19,635 bases of DNA from Bacteroidaceae bacterium (GTDB lineage: Bacteria > Bacteroidota > Bacteroidia > Bacteroidales > Bacteroidaceae). This document shows, piece after piece, positions 1-9,344 of the stretch (position 1 is its first letter; the number at the start of each line of letters is the position of its first letter). Below the pieces are notes generated by a model. It saw only the letters and a list, made by a program, of their open reading frames with translations. It was not told the origin of the DNA and made no database searches. Both the position numbers and the translations under genes were made by a program. The stretch covers positions 1 to 19,635 of the forward strand of contig JAILIJ010000179.1 of the NCBI GenBank assembly GCA_024695315.1, in the 5' to 3' direction.

Positions 1-17
1 TACATAGAGAGCATGCT

Positions 18-31
18 TTGTATTTATACAA
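18..31. promoter_or_regulatory. 14-bp palindrome upstream of the first gene
   Basis: TTGTATTTATACAA is a perfect dyad (TTGTAT, then TT, then ATACAA). It lies about 28 bp upstream of the candidate -7 box at 59-66. It could be an operator or simply AT-rich chance, and nothing else in the window shares it. Its role is inference only. Confidence 0.2.
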
Positions 32-58
32 TACATATGCACTATATTCTTTGTGTTA

Positions 59-66
59 TATGTTTG
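59..66 (+). promoter_or_regulatory. Possible Bacteroidota -7 box for the secreted-protein operon
   Basis: TATGTTTG matches the Bacteroidota sigma-ABfr -7 consensus TAnnTTTG and lies 67 bp before the ATG at 134. No TTTG is present about 19 bp upstream; the nearest, at 17-20, is 38 bp away. Only half of the promoter is therefore supported, and the real promoter could lie before the window. Confidence 0.33.
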
Positions 67-133
67 GTATATATGAAATTATATCCTCTTACTTAAAATA
101 AGAATTAAAAGTATTAGTAAAGTATCATTTTAT

Positions 134-3100
134 ATGAAAAAACTATTTTTATCCTTGCTGACGGTAGTCACAACTACCTTTAGCTTTAATACGGAAGCTT
201 TGGCTTTTGATGATGGAAACTATTACATCAAAAATGTGCAAAGCGGACTCTTCTTAGGTGGTGCTAACCGTTGGGGAACGCAAGCTTCGGTCTCTGATTG
301 TGGCGATTTATTCACATTGACCTCTTTGGGAAATGGAACGTATTCTATTTTAGATACTTATGTTACTGTGTCAAGTAAGTATTTAGGTAGTAATTTATAT
401 CATGACAGTTCAACTCCTTCTGGAGGATGGACTTTTACTGAGGTAACAGGAGGTTATACCATTTCTAATAATGGTAATTATATCATTCCTAATACAACAA
501 CAAGTTCTACGTTGGATTGGCAGCTTTCAACTACTACGGACGCTTCTGATCCTAATGCTGTTTGGACTATTCTTACTAAAGAAAAAGCTATTGAAGAATT
601 ATCTGGTGCTACAAGTTCTAACCCTCTGCCAGCATCTTTCCTTATCGTAAATCCTAATTTCAATAGAAATTGCAGTACGAGCTCATGGAAAGTAGCAAAT
701 TGCTCAAACTATAATTTGGCTGGTGGGCATCATCACAATTTTTGTGCTGAATCTTGGCATTCTACTTTTACTATTAGTCAGACACTTTCGAATGTGCCTA
801 ACGGAGTTTATCGTATGAAAGCTCAAGGATTTTATAGACAAGACGGAGAGGATAATACAAATCTTCCTGTGTTATACGCAAATAGTTCAACAACTGTTCT
901 CCCTACTATTGAATCTGATGCTGGTAATATTGGTGATAATACACTTGGAAATAGTGGTAACTCGAGTCCAAGATATTCAGGAACAAATCCTGATAATATG
1001 ATTGCAGCATCTGATGCTTTCTCTAAAGGGTTGTATTTTACTGATGAAATAGAATTCGTAGTTAGCGATAATACTATTGAATTAGGTTTTAAGAATACGA
1101 ATAATAAAGAACTTTGGTGTATTTTTGATAATGTGAGTTTGTATTATTGTGGATTAGATCTTTCTATATTACAGACTTCATTGGATAATGCCATTTCTGA
1201 TGCTAAGAAAGTTAGTGGCATTATGAATTCCGATGTAGCAGATGCTCTTGCAAGTGTTATTGCAACTTATGAAGGAAAGAGCTATTCTCAAGAAAGTGAA
1301 TATTCTGCAGCTATCTCTGCTGTTAAAAATGCTACTAAAGCTGCAAATGCTTCTATAGAAGATTATTCTAATACAAGTAGCGCTATTACAGAATATGCTA
1401 CTAAGGCACTTTCTCTTGATGAAACCGGACAGACTGTTTATAATTCTGCTATCGCAAGTATACAAACAGCTTATGATAATAGGAGTATGACTCAGGATAT
1501 GTCTGAGGATATTTTAGCCGTTTATGTTACAGCTGCAAAGTCACAGACAACTATAGGAAAAGATATTACAGCTGAAGGACTCGGAAATATTACATCCGCT
1601 ATTGATGGATGGACTTTTACTGAAACTACATCTGGAACATATAACTTCCAGTTGAATACATGGTCAACTGAGGCTAATGATGCTTCTGCCGATCCTTCGC
1701 GAATGGTTGTTCCATTTATTGAGCATTGGGTAGATGCAAGTGCTGCACCTATAACTCCAGGAAATATTTCTTATACTATATTTGGCCTGGTTCCTAATCA
1801 GTACTATACTGTAAGTGCTCTTATTCGAGCATATAATCAGGCAAGTACTAACACTCCTTCTGGAGCTTATTTCTATGCTGGAACAGGTAAATCTGATGAT
1901 GTCTCAACTGGAACAACATTCACAAATGGTTCTATGGGAGGTGTTTATGGTACTTTCTCTGCATATGGAAAAGCTGATTCTAACGGAGATTTGACTATTG
2001 GTATTGTTGAAAATTCTGATAATAATTTCAACTGGATTGCTATTAAGGAGGTATGTGCTCAGATCGCGGCAGAAAAGGGACTATCTGACTTAAAAGATGC
2101 TTTTGCTGCTTTGCAGTCACAAGCTGATGAAATTAAGAATAAACCGATGAATTCATCTGTTTCAAACGCTCTTTCTACTGCTTATACAACTCCAACAGAA
2201 GAAACTTCTGCTGCATACGAATCAGCTATTTCTGCTCTTACTACAGCAATAAGTGATGCTAATATTTCTATTAAGAATTATGCTGCAGCTCTTGAATATA
2301 TTAACAAGGCTTCAGCACTTGATGCTGATGGAATCGCTAATTATGCTTCTGATGAAACCGTTTCATCAGTAACTTATGCTTATAATAACTCAACTTTGGT
2401 TAAGCTTACTGATGAGCAGATTACTGCTATGGAAACTGCATACGTAACTGCGGTCAAAGCTCAAACTTCTGAAAATGCAGATTTCACGGGTGCTATAGTA
2501 AATCCAAGTTTCGAAACAGGAAATACAAATGGATGGACTGTGGGGGCATCTGAAGATACTGGCGCAAGATCTACTACAAACGACACTTATAAGATGAGTG
2601 GCTCTGATGGAAATTATCTTTTCAATACATGGTCTGTTGGTTTGCCAATAACTCAGACTATCGAAGGATTGCCTAATGGTACTTATAGACTTACTGCTAC
2701 AGTAGCTTCTGACAATACAATAGCGATTTTCTTAACTGCTAATGGAATGCATAATTCTGGTGTTGTATCTACAGAAAAGGGTACTGGAGTTGAGACTACT
2801 CTCGATTTCTATGTTACCGATGGAACCGCAACTATAGGTTCTGTTGGTGGTAATGGAACTGAATATACTGTTCAAGGAGGTAATTGGTATAAGGTAGATA
2901 AATTCAAACTTACTTTATTGTCTTTGGATGTTCCTGTAATTGACTTGGGAGAACCTACATTTACAGAAAAAGCAGATAAGGTCGTCATTACTTTTGCCGA
3001 TTATGCCGATCAAAATGCTGCTAATTCGGCCAACAATAAGTATGTTATAAATGCTACTGTTAATGGTACAAACTACACAAATACTACTTCTGCCGATAAT

Positions 3101-5626
3101 GGTGCTGTTGTTGCTTATGACTTTACAGGAGCTGATTCATACACTATTGTAATTCCTGAGAATGGCATCAAACTCCTTGATGCTAATGGCGATGAAATCG
3201 CTGTTCTTAATACAGAAAAGTCTTACACTACAGTTTATTCTAGTTCACTCGTAAATACAGATTTCGGAACTGACGATGCAGTCGCAGCTACTGTTCGTAC
3301 ATATTCAAATGATATTGCAAATGAAGGTGAGACTTCTGGTATGCAATCTGTAACTGGATGGACTATATGTGCTGAGGGTACATCAAATAATCATGCTGCT
3401 GGTACTTTTGAATACGGAGCAACTGCTGGTCTTGGAGGAGTAGATTACTTAGCTCCAACTGAAGGACCTACTGGTACGAATGGTAAGGCACTTGGTGTTC
3501 TTGCTGTTTGGAGTGCTACATCACAATATACTCAAACTGTTCGAATGACGGAAGGTGAGTATATGATTGCTATCCCTACATATAATCAAGCAGGAACAGC
3601 CGAGGTAACTAACCTTACTGGTGTTTCGGTTGATGGAGTAACAAATTATTCTTCTGTTACAGCATTTACTGCTGGAGCTTGGACTTATCAATTTGTAGAA
3701 TTTACTTTGACTAACACTTCTCTCGTTACTTTCTCTCTTGGTTATAAATCAAACGGTGGTGGCTCTGGTGCTAATCCTCATCTTTTCTACGATAAAATGA
3801 CAATATATTCTGGAGCTGAAGATATAGCTTCGGTAAAACTTGATTTTGCAAAAGCTAATGCTCTAGCTGCTATCCAGACTTTATCACCTATTGGAGATGG
3901 ACTTTTCCAGTATTCACAGGCAAGTATTGATAATGCAAAGAAAAGTATAAATGATGCTACTACGCTCGATGAATTAAATAGCGTTGAGCAACCTTCTGTT
4001 ACAACTCCTTCATCAACTCAAGCTTATCAGATTGCTATTAAAGAATCTGGCAAATTTATGACAGTTTCTGCCGAAGGAATCAAACTCGGTAATTATGCTC
4101 AGCCTCTTTATTTTGTTTCTTCAAATGATGGATATCTCATATCTAATGGGGAAGAGTATGTTGCTTATCTCGATAATAATAAATGGGATCTTACTGCTTC
4201 ACAGACAGGTTCTGAATTTGTCATCTCTGCTACAGATGCAGCATATAATATAAAGGGAAAGAATGGACACCTTGGTGTTAATAACACTAATGCAGGTTCT
4301 ACTCTTTATGGCGATAAGGCTGCTACTGAATGGACGATAAATGAATTTAGTGCTACTGATTTCATCGTCAATGGAGTTGTTACAGTAGAATCTTACGAGA
4401 CTCTTACTGCAAATAAAGTTACCGTAGAGGTATCTACTGATAATAATACGAATGCAATCATTAATAATGGTGTCGTAAATACAGCTAGTGCTGTAATCAA
4501 TCTTACTATACCTTATGCACAATGGTCTTTCGTTAAATTCCCTTGTGATGTTCCTGTTTCTGAACTTGTAAATTCTGAAAGCGGAACAGAGTGGAAGATT
4601 TACAAGTATGATGGTTCTGCTCGTGCAAATGTGGATGTCGCAAATACATGGGTTGCCGTTACTTCAGGTACTTTGGAAGAGGGCGAAGGATATATTATCC
4701 AGGCTCGTCATGGTGAAGAGACAGGTTCAACAACATTTACTTATACTACGACTTCTTCTGAGTCTATAAATAAGATATTCGCAAATTCAAGTGTGGATGT
4801 CGAGGTAAGTGCTTATGAAAGTGAATATGCTTCAAATGCGGGATGGAACCTTATCGGTAATCCATATCTTTCATACTTTGATGTAAGCAAACTTGGTATC
4901 GAGTCAACTATCACAGTTTGGGATAACAACACTTATGTTGCAATTAACCCTGCAGATGATAGCTACGTTCTGTCTCCACTTCAGGCTATGTTTATCCAGG
5001 TAGAGCAGAGTGGCGTTGTCACTTTTGATAAGGATGGTCGTCAGACAAATTCTTACATTTCTACTTCTGACGCACGTGTTCGTGGTGCTCTTTCTTCTAA
5101 TCGTGAACTCTACAACTTCACAATATGCGATGGAACATATTCTGATAAGACACGTTTTGTAATCAATTCTAACGCAAATGAAGGTTACGAAATCGGTTCT
5201 GACGCAAGTAAGTTCATGAGTACTAATGTTAATGTTCCACAGATTTATACCGTTGCTGACGGAGTAAGTTATGCTATTAATGAGCGTCCTTTAGCTAATG
5301 GCATAATTCAGTTGGGAACTTATTTCGCTAAGGATGGTGAATATACAATCACAGCAGAAGGCATAGCAAGTCCTGTTGTACTTGTGGATAATCTTACAGG
5401 AAATAAGGTAGTACTCGGTGACGAAACTTATAGCTACACTTTCACAGCAACAGCAGGCAAAAACGAAATGCGTTTCGTAATCTATGTTGGTGAGGACGCT
5501 ACAGCTATAGCTTCAGTTGAAAGTGTTTCTAATGATGATACCATTTATAACTTACAGGGTGTAAGAGTTGCTACTCCAACAAAGGGCAATATCTATATCG
5601 TTAATGGTAAGAAAGTAAGATATTAA
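134..5626 (+). CDS. Very large secreted multidomain surface protein, probably carbohydrate-binding
   Basis: An 1830-aa exported protein with no recognised catalytic motif. Residues 1-24 form a signal peptide (MKKLF start, hydrophobic core, ALA-F cleavage). Residues 25-150 resemble a ricin-type/beta-trefoil domain (YYIKNVQSGLFLGG). Three jelly-roll-like segments follow (about 170-340, 476-640, 783-932), two with a '.NP.F' opening and a later '.NVPNGVYR/GLPNGTYR' strand, as in carbohydrate-binding modules. They alternate with Ala-rich helical stretches (342-475, 640-780) like FIVAR linkers. A beta domain (934-1035), a fourth jelly-roll-like segment (1036-1227) and a short helical stretch follow. 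A second ricin-like domain lies at 1293-1410 (KFMTVSAEG...LGVNNTNAG). Residues 1417-1830 form a module shared with the next gene, ending in the tail YNLQGVRV...YIVNGKKVRY. Domain limits are by eye. Glycan binding or adhesion is inference. Confidence 0.85.
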   Translation: MKKLFLSLLTVVTTTFSFNTEALAFDDGNYYIKNVQSGLFLGGANRWGTQASVSDCGDLFTLTSLGNGTYSILDTYVTVSSKYLGSNLYHDSSTPSGGWTFTEVTGGYTISNNGNYIIPNTTTSSTLDWQLSTTTDASDPNAVWTILTKEKAIEELSGATSSNPLPASFLIVNPNFNRNCSTSSWKVANCSNYNLAGGHHHNFCAESWHSTFTISQTLSNVPNGVYRMKAQGFYRQDGEDNTNLPVLYANSSTTVLPTIESDAGNIGDNTLGNSGNSSPRYSGTNPDNMIAASDAFSKGLYFTDEIEFVVSDNTIELGFKNTNNKELWCIFDNVSLYYCGLDLSILQTSLDNAISDAKKVSGIMNSDVADALASVIATYEGKSYSQESEYSAAISAVKNATKAANASIEDYSNTSSAITEYATKALSLDETGQTVYNSAIASIQTAYDNRSMTQDMSEDILAVYVTAAKSQTTIGKDITAEGLGNITSAIDGWTFTETTSGTYNFQLNTWSTEANDASADPSRMVVPFIEHWVDASAAPITPGNISYTIFGLVPNQYYTVSALIRAYNQASTNTPSGAYFYAGTGKSDDVSTGTTFTNGSMGGVYGTFSAYGKADSNGDLTIGIVENSDNNFNWIAIKEVCAQIAAEKGLSDLKDAFAALQSQADEIKNKPMNSSVSNALSTAYTTPTEETSAAYESAISALTTAISDANISIKNYAAALEYINKASALDADGIANYASDETVSSVTYAYNNSTLVKLTDEQITAMETAYVTAVKAQTSENADFTGAIVNPSFETGNTNGWTVGASEDTGARSTTNDTYKMSGSDGNYLFNTWSVGLPITQTIEGLPNGTYRLTATVASDNTIAIFLTANGMHNSGVVSTEKGTGVETTLDFYVTDGTATIGSVGGNGTEYTVQGGNWYKVDKFKLTLLSLDVPVIDLGEPTFTEKADKVVITFADYADQNAANSANNKYVINATVNGTNYTNTTSADNGAVVAYDFTGADSYTIVIPENGIKLLDANGDEIAVLNTEKSYTTVYSSSLVNTDFGTDDAVAATVRTYSNDIANEGETSGMQSVTGWTICAEGTSNNHAAGTFEYGATAGLGGVDYLAPTEGPTGTNGKALGVLAVWSATSQYTQTVRMTEGEYMIAIPTYNQAGTAEVTNLTGVSVDGVTNYSSVTAFTAGAWTYQFVEFTLTNTSLVTFSLGYKSNGGGSGANPHLFYDKMTIYSGAEDIASVKLDFAKANALAAIQTLSPIGDGLFQYSQASIDNAKKSINDATTLDELNSVEQPSVTTPSSTQAYQIAIKESGKFMTVSAEGIKLGNYAQPLYFVSSNDGYLISNGEEYVAYLDNNKWDLTASQTGSEFVISATDAAYNIKGKNGHLGVNNTNAGSTLYGDKAATEWTINEFSATDFIVNGVVTVESYETLTANKVTVEVSTDNNTNAIINNGVVNTASAVINLTIPYAQWSFVKFPCDVPVSELVNSESGTEWKIYKYDGSARANVDVANTWVAVTSGTLEEGEGYIIQARHGEETGSTTFTYTTTSSESINKIFANSSVDVEVSAYESEYASNAGWNLIGNPYLSYFDVSKLGIESTITVWDNNTYVAINPADDSYVLSPLQAMFIQVEQSGVVTFDKDGRQTNSYISTSDARVRGALSSNRELYNFTICDGTYSDKTRFVINSNANEGYEIGSDASKFMSTNVNVPQIYTVADGVSYAINERPLANGIIQLGTYFAKDGEYTITAEGIASPVVLVDNLTGNKVVLGDETYSYTFTATAGKNEMRFVIYVGEDATAIASVESVSNDDTIYNLQGVRVATPTKGNIYIVNGKKVRY

Positions 5627-5649
5627 TAAAAACTTAAATATAAAAAATC

Positions 5650-8600
5650 ATGAATAAAATCATTTCAATACTGGGAATGTGGCTATGTACTTTAGCTACT
5701 TTCGCTCAGTTGAACACAACGGATGACTGGGATTTACCAGATAATCCAGGTCTTGTTACTAAGACTATTACCGTTGCAGCCAATACATCTGTTATGGGAA
5801 CTGCAGAGGTAACTACCGCTACCATTTTTGGTACTGGTATTTATCCTGTGGGTTCTTCATTGTCACTTACTGCAACAGCAAACACAGGATATAAGTTCGT
5901 AAATTGGACCGTGGGAGATAATGTTGTCTCAACTAATGCCTCTTTTACTTATGTTATGCCTGACAACAATGTTACTGTTACAGCTAATTTCTCACCAAAA
6001 CAGTATGTTGTTAAGTTCTTGGATTATGATGGTAAGGAAATTTCATCATCTACACTTGACTATGGAGCTACAATTGTCACTCCTGATAATCCAGAAAGAG
6101 AAGGATATTCTTTTTCAGGATGGGATAAGGTCGTAGCTGCTACTGTTCCTGCTAATGATGTTACATATACTGCACAGTATGCAAAAAACAGCTATAATGT
6201 TGTCTATACTGTTGACGGTACTAATTTCTATAGCACAACTGCTCTGTATGGCGCTGCTGTTCCAACTCCTGTTACTAATCCTACAAAGACTGGTTATACT
6301 TTTGATGGATGGAATCCTGAGGTCGCTACTACTATGCCTGCTTCTGATGTAACTTATGAAGCTACATGGAAAGCTAATACATATACAGTAACTTTCGACC
6401 CTAAGAATGGTGAAGAACCTACTGTTTATAAACTCGATTACGGTACAGAAATAAAAGCTCCAAATGACCCTACTTATACAGGACATACATTTACTGGTTG
6501 GACTCCTGATGTAGCCGCTACTGTTCCTGCTGAGAATGTTACTTATTCTGCTAATTGGACAGTAAATTCTTATACTGTAACATTTGATGTTGATGGAGTA
6601 ACTTCAAAGGTTTCTGTTGAATATGGAGCAACAATCCAAACTCCTGCAAATCCTGAGAAGGAAGGATATACTTTTAAGGGATGGTCTCCAGAGATTCCAT
6701 CTTCTATGCCAGCTGCTGACGCAACTTATACAGCACAGTTTGAAGTAAACCAGTACTTGGTTACATTCGTTGCTGATAATAAGACGATTTATTCAAAGAA
6801 GCAAAACTACGGATCAGACATAACTGCACCTACTGCACCTACTGTTTCTGGATTTAATTTCGTAGGATGGTCTCCTGCTGTCGACGCTACAGTTCCTGCA
6901 CATGACGTAACTTATACTGCTCAATATGGTACAGGAGAATTTAACGTATCCTTCATAGTTGATGGTGTGGTTTATTCATCTACTACAATGAATTATGGCG
7001 AACAAATTGTAGTTCCATCTACTAATCCAACAAAGACTGGATATACTTTTGCTGGTTGGGAAAATTATGTTGAAGGTTCTACTGTACCTGCTAATGATGT
7101 ATCATACAATGCTACTTGGACTATAAATAGTTACAAGGTAACATTTGATGTGGATGGTGCAACTACAGTTTATACTCTCGATTATGGTACTGCTATAACA
7201 GCTCCTGCAGATCCTGAAAAGACTGGATACACATTTACTGGATGGACACCTACTGTAGCAGAAACCGTTCCTGCTAATGATGTTACTTATACAGCAACTT
7301 GGAAGGTTAACAAGTATAATGTTACATTCGTAAATGAAGGTAATGTCTACAGCACATCTATTGCTGAATATGGTACTAAGATATCTCTTCCAGAAGCTAA
7401 TCCTACAAAAGAGGGATATACATTTGCTGGATGGGAAAACTACACAGAAGACATGAGCGTCCCTGCAAATGACGTTACCTTCAATGCTACTTGGACTGTA
7501 AACAAGTATACTGTTGAATTTATTTCTGATGGTGTATCTGTTTCTTCTGCTACACTTGATTATGGTACAACTATAACAGTTCCTGCAGCTCCTGAAAAGA
7601 CTGGATATACATTTACAGGATGGACACCTACCGTTGCTGAGACTGTTCCAGCTTCAAATGTAACTTATACTGCATCATTCAAGGTAAATCAGTATAATGT
7701 AACATTCGTTGTGGATGGAGCTACTGTTAAGAGCGAAAAACTTGATTATGGTACAGAAATTACTGCACCTACAGACCCTGTTAAGGACGGATTCGTATTT
7801 GCTGGATGGGATCCACAAGTTGAAACCGTTCCTGCAAATGACATTACGTTTACAGCAACATGGAATGATGGCAAGTTCAGCAAAATATCTGTAGCTGATG
7901 GAGAAGGTTATACTGTTAGTGCAGGACAGGTAGTTAACACCGAAAACTTTACAATCTCTGTTTCTACAGAATCAGATCCTATGACAAGTGTTATTAATGA
8001 TGGTACTATCAACGCTGATAATGTAGTTTTAAATCTTACAATTCCAAATAATGAGTGGAAGTTTGTTAAGTTCCCATGTGACGTTCCTGTTTCTGAATTG
8101 AAGAATAGTGAAGCTGGTACAACTTGGCAAATTAGAAAGTACGACGCTGCAGCTCGTGCTAATGTTGACCTCGACAATGTATGGGTAACAATGACAAATG
8201 ACGATGTCATCTCTGCTGAAGAGGGCGTTATCATTCAGAGTCGCCGTGATGATGCAGATGTAAAAACTTCTACATTCACATTCACAACTTCTGATGCTGA
8301 TGCTATAGCTAAGATATTGAACGGTCAGGATGCTACTATTTCCGTTAAGGCTAATGAGAGCACTTATGCTTCAAATTCTGGATGGAATCTTGTTGGTAAT
8401 CCATATATGAGTTACTTCGATATTGATTATGCAAGCTTAGACGGTTCTCCAATCACAGTTTGGGAGAACAATACTTTCCGCGCTTACACACCTGGACTTG
8501 ATTCTTACAAGCTTGAACCACTTCAGGCATTCTTCGTACAGACGAGCCAGGATGCTTCAATCGTTTGTTCTAAGGAAGGACGCGTTGGTAATGCAGATAT

Positions 8601-9177
8601 CTATGTATCTGGAATAGCACCTCGCAAGGCTCCTTCATTCTCTAATGCGTATATTTATGATATCTCAATCACAGATGGAGAGAATACCGACTATACTCGT
8701 CTCATCATTTCTGATGATTATTCTATGGCATACGAGATAGGTCTTGACGCTTCTAAGTTTATGAGCTTGAGTTCTAACGTACCACAGATTTATTCTACAG
8801 ATGGTGATACAGATTACGCTATTAATGTACGTCCTGTAGATAATTATAAAGTGAATCTCTCAACATACTTCAATAAGAGTGGTAGATTTACAATTTCTGT
8901 AGAAAATGCTTCAACAGACTTTGCTCTTATTGATAGAGAAACTAATGAACTTATCGTTCTCGGTTTTGAAGAGACAAATTACACTTTCAATGCAGATTAT
9001 GGAACTGTTAAGGATCGTTTCTATCTAAACTTCGATGTTTATGACGCTTATGGCATCGATGATGCTAAGGCTGAAAAGTCTGCAAAGGAAATATACACTA
9101 TCCAGGGTGTTAAGGTGTCTGAGGCTACACGTCCAGGTATCTACATCGTAAATGGCAAGAAGTATGTTGTAAAGTAA
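5650..9177 (+). CDS. Secreted InlB B-repeat protein with ten tandem repeats
   Basis: An 1175-aa exported protein. Residues 1-19 are a signal peptide (MNKIISILGMW...FAQ). Residues about 35-117 look like one divergent 'bacterial repeat' (TANTGYKFVNWTVG...NVTVTANF). Residues 119-742 contain ten repeats of about 62 aa with the Listeria-Bacteroides B-repeat pattern: Y.V.F...G, then YG..I..P..P...GYTF.GW.P, then TVPANDVTYTA.W. Such repeats form beta-grasp-like rods in InlB and are common in surface proteins. Residues 753-1175 repeat the C-terminal module of the upstream protein (FVKFPCDVPVSEL, GWNLVGNPYMSYFD, VPQIYS, tail IYTIQGVKV...IYIVNGKKYVVK). The gene starts 23 bp after the previous stop with no promoter between, so co-transcription is likely. 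A role as an adhesin or surface stalk is inference; no enzyme motif is visible. Confidence 0.88.
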   Translation: MNKIISILGMWLCTLATFAQLNTTDDWDLPDNPGLVTKTITVAANTSVMGTAEVTTATIFGTGIYPVGSSLSLTATANTGYKFVNWTVGDNVVSTNASFTYVMPDNNVTVTANFSPKQYVVKFLDYDGKEISSSTLDYGATIVTPDNPEREGYSFSGWDKVVAATVPANDVTYTAQYAKNSYNVVYTVDGTNFYSTTALYGAAVPTPVTNPTKTGYTFDGWNPEVATTMPASDVTYEATWKANTYTVTFDPKNGEEPTVYKLDYGTEIKAPNDPTYTGHTFTGWTPDVAATVPAENVTYSANWTVNSYTVTFDVDGVTSKVSVEYGATIQTPANPEKEGYTFKGWSPEIPSSMPAADATYTAQFEVNQYLVTFVADNKTIYSKKQNYGSDITAPTAPTVSGFNFVGWSPAVDATVPAHDVTYTAQYGTGEFNVSFIVDGVVYSSTTMNYGEQIVVPSTNPTKTGYTFAGWENYVEGSTVPANDVSYNATWTINSYKVTFDVDGATTVYTLDYGTAITAPADPEKTGYTFTGWTPTVAETVPANDVTYTATWKVNKYNVTFVNEGNVYSTSIAEYGTKISLPEANPTKEGYTFAGWENYTEDMSVPANDVTFNATWTVNKYTVEFISDGVSVSSATLDYGTTITVPAAPEKTGYTFTGWTPTVAETVPASNVTYTASFKVNQYNVTFVVDGATVKSEKLDYGTEITAPTDPVKDGFVFAGWDPQVETVPANDITFTATWNDGKFSKISVADGEGYTVSAGQVVNTENFTISVSTESDPMTSVINDGTINADNVVLNLTIPNNEWKFVKFPCDVPVSELKNSEAGTTWQIRKYDAAARANVDLDNVWVTMTNDDVISAEEGVIIQSRRDDADVKTSTFTFTTSDADAIAKILNGQDATISVKANESTYASNSGWNLVGNPYMSYFDIDYASLDGSPITVWENNTFRAYTPGLDSYKLEPLQAFFVQTSQDASIVCSKEGRVGNADIYVSGIAPRKAPSFSNAYIYDISITDGENTDYTRLIISDDYSMAYEIGLDASKFMSLSSNVPQIYSTDGDTDYAINVRPVDNYKVNLSTYFNKSGRFTISVENASTDFALIDRETNELIVLGFEETNYTFNADYGTVKDRFYLNFDVYDAYGIDDAKAEKSAKEIYTIQGVKVSEATRPGIYIVNGKKYVVK
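6004..7875 (+). repeat. Ten tandem InlB-type B-repeats (coding)
   Basis: Ten units of about 186-195 bp encode residues 119-742 of the secreted B-repeat protein. Units 6 to 10 begin at 6940, 7132, 7315, 7507 and 7693. Units 6 and 8 share GYTFAGWENY and lengthened spacing. Units 7 and 9 share PEKTGYTFTGWTPTVAETVP, with closely matching DNA. This fits a late duplication of a two-unit block (6940-7314 and 7315-7692). Confidence 0.85.
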
Positions 9178-9214
9178 AATCAGAATAGTTGAATAGTAAA
9201 ATCTCTTCTGATTT
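9177..9214 (+). other. Hairpin directly after the B-repeat gene stop
   Basis: AAATCAGAA at 9177-9185 is the exact reverse complement of TTCTGATTT at 9206-9214, leaving a 20-nt loop. It begins at the last base of the stop codon. No T-run follows, so it is more likely a 3' mRNA stabilising or processing structure than a terminator. Confidence 0.4.
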
Positions 9215-9225
9215 ATAATTCAAAA

Positions 9226-9282
9226 AAAGAGGGTTTATCAAAAGTCTTAATAGAGACGGATGATACTCCCTCTTTCTTTTTC
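9226..9282 (+). terminator. Likely terminator of the two-gene secreted-protein operon
   Basis: AAAGAGGG (9226-9233) pairs with CCCTCTTT (9268-9275). The 34-nt loop can itself form a small GTCT/AGAC hairpin (9244-9257). The right arm runs into a T-rich tract (CTTTTTCT), and A-rich DNA precedes the left arm, so it might work in both directions. The large loop makes it less than ideal. Confidence 0.5.
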
Positions 9283-9344
9283 TGTAACCTTACTTCTTGT
9301 TAAAAGTTGACCAAATCTTGTTCTTCATATAAGTAATACTTCAT

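Noticed and set aside
4199..4522. Minus-strand reading frames opposite the large secreted-protein genes, the U32 gene, the MG2-protein gene and topA
   Set aside because: Their Cys/Ser/Ile-rich translations are typical antisense shadows of AT-rich coding DNA, without promoters or recognisable motifs.
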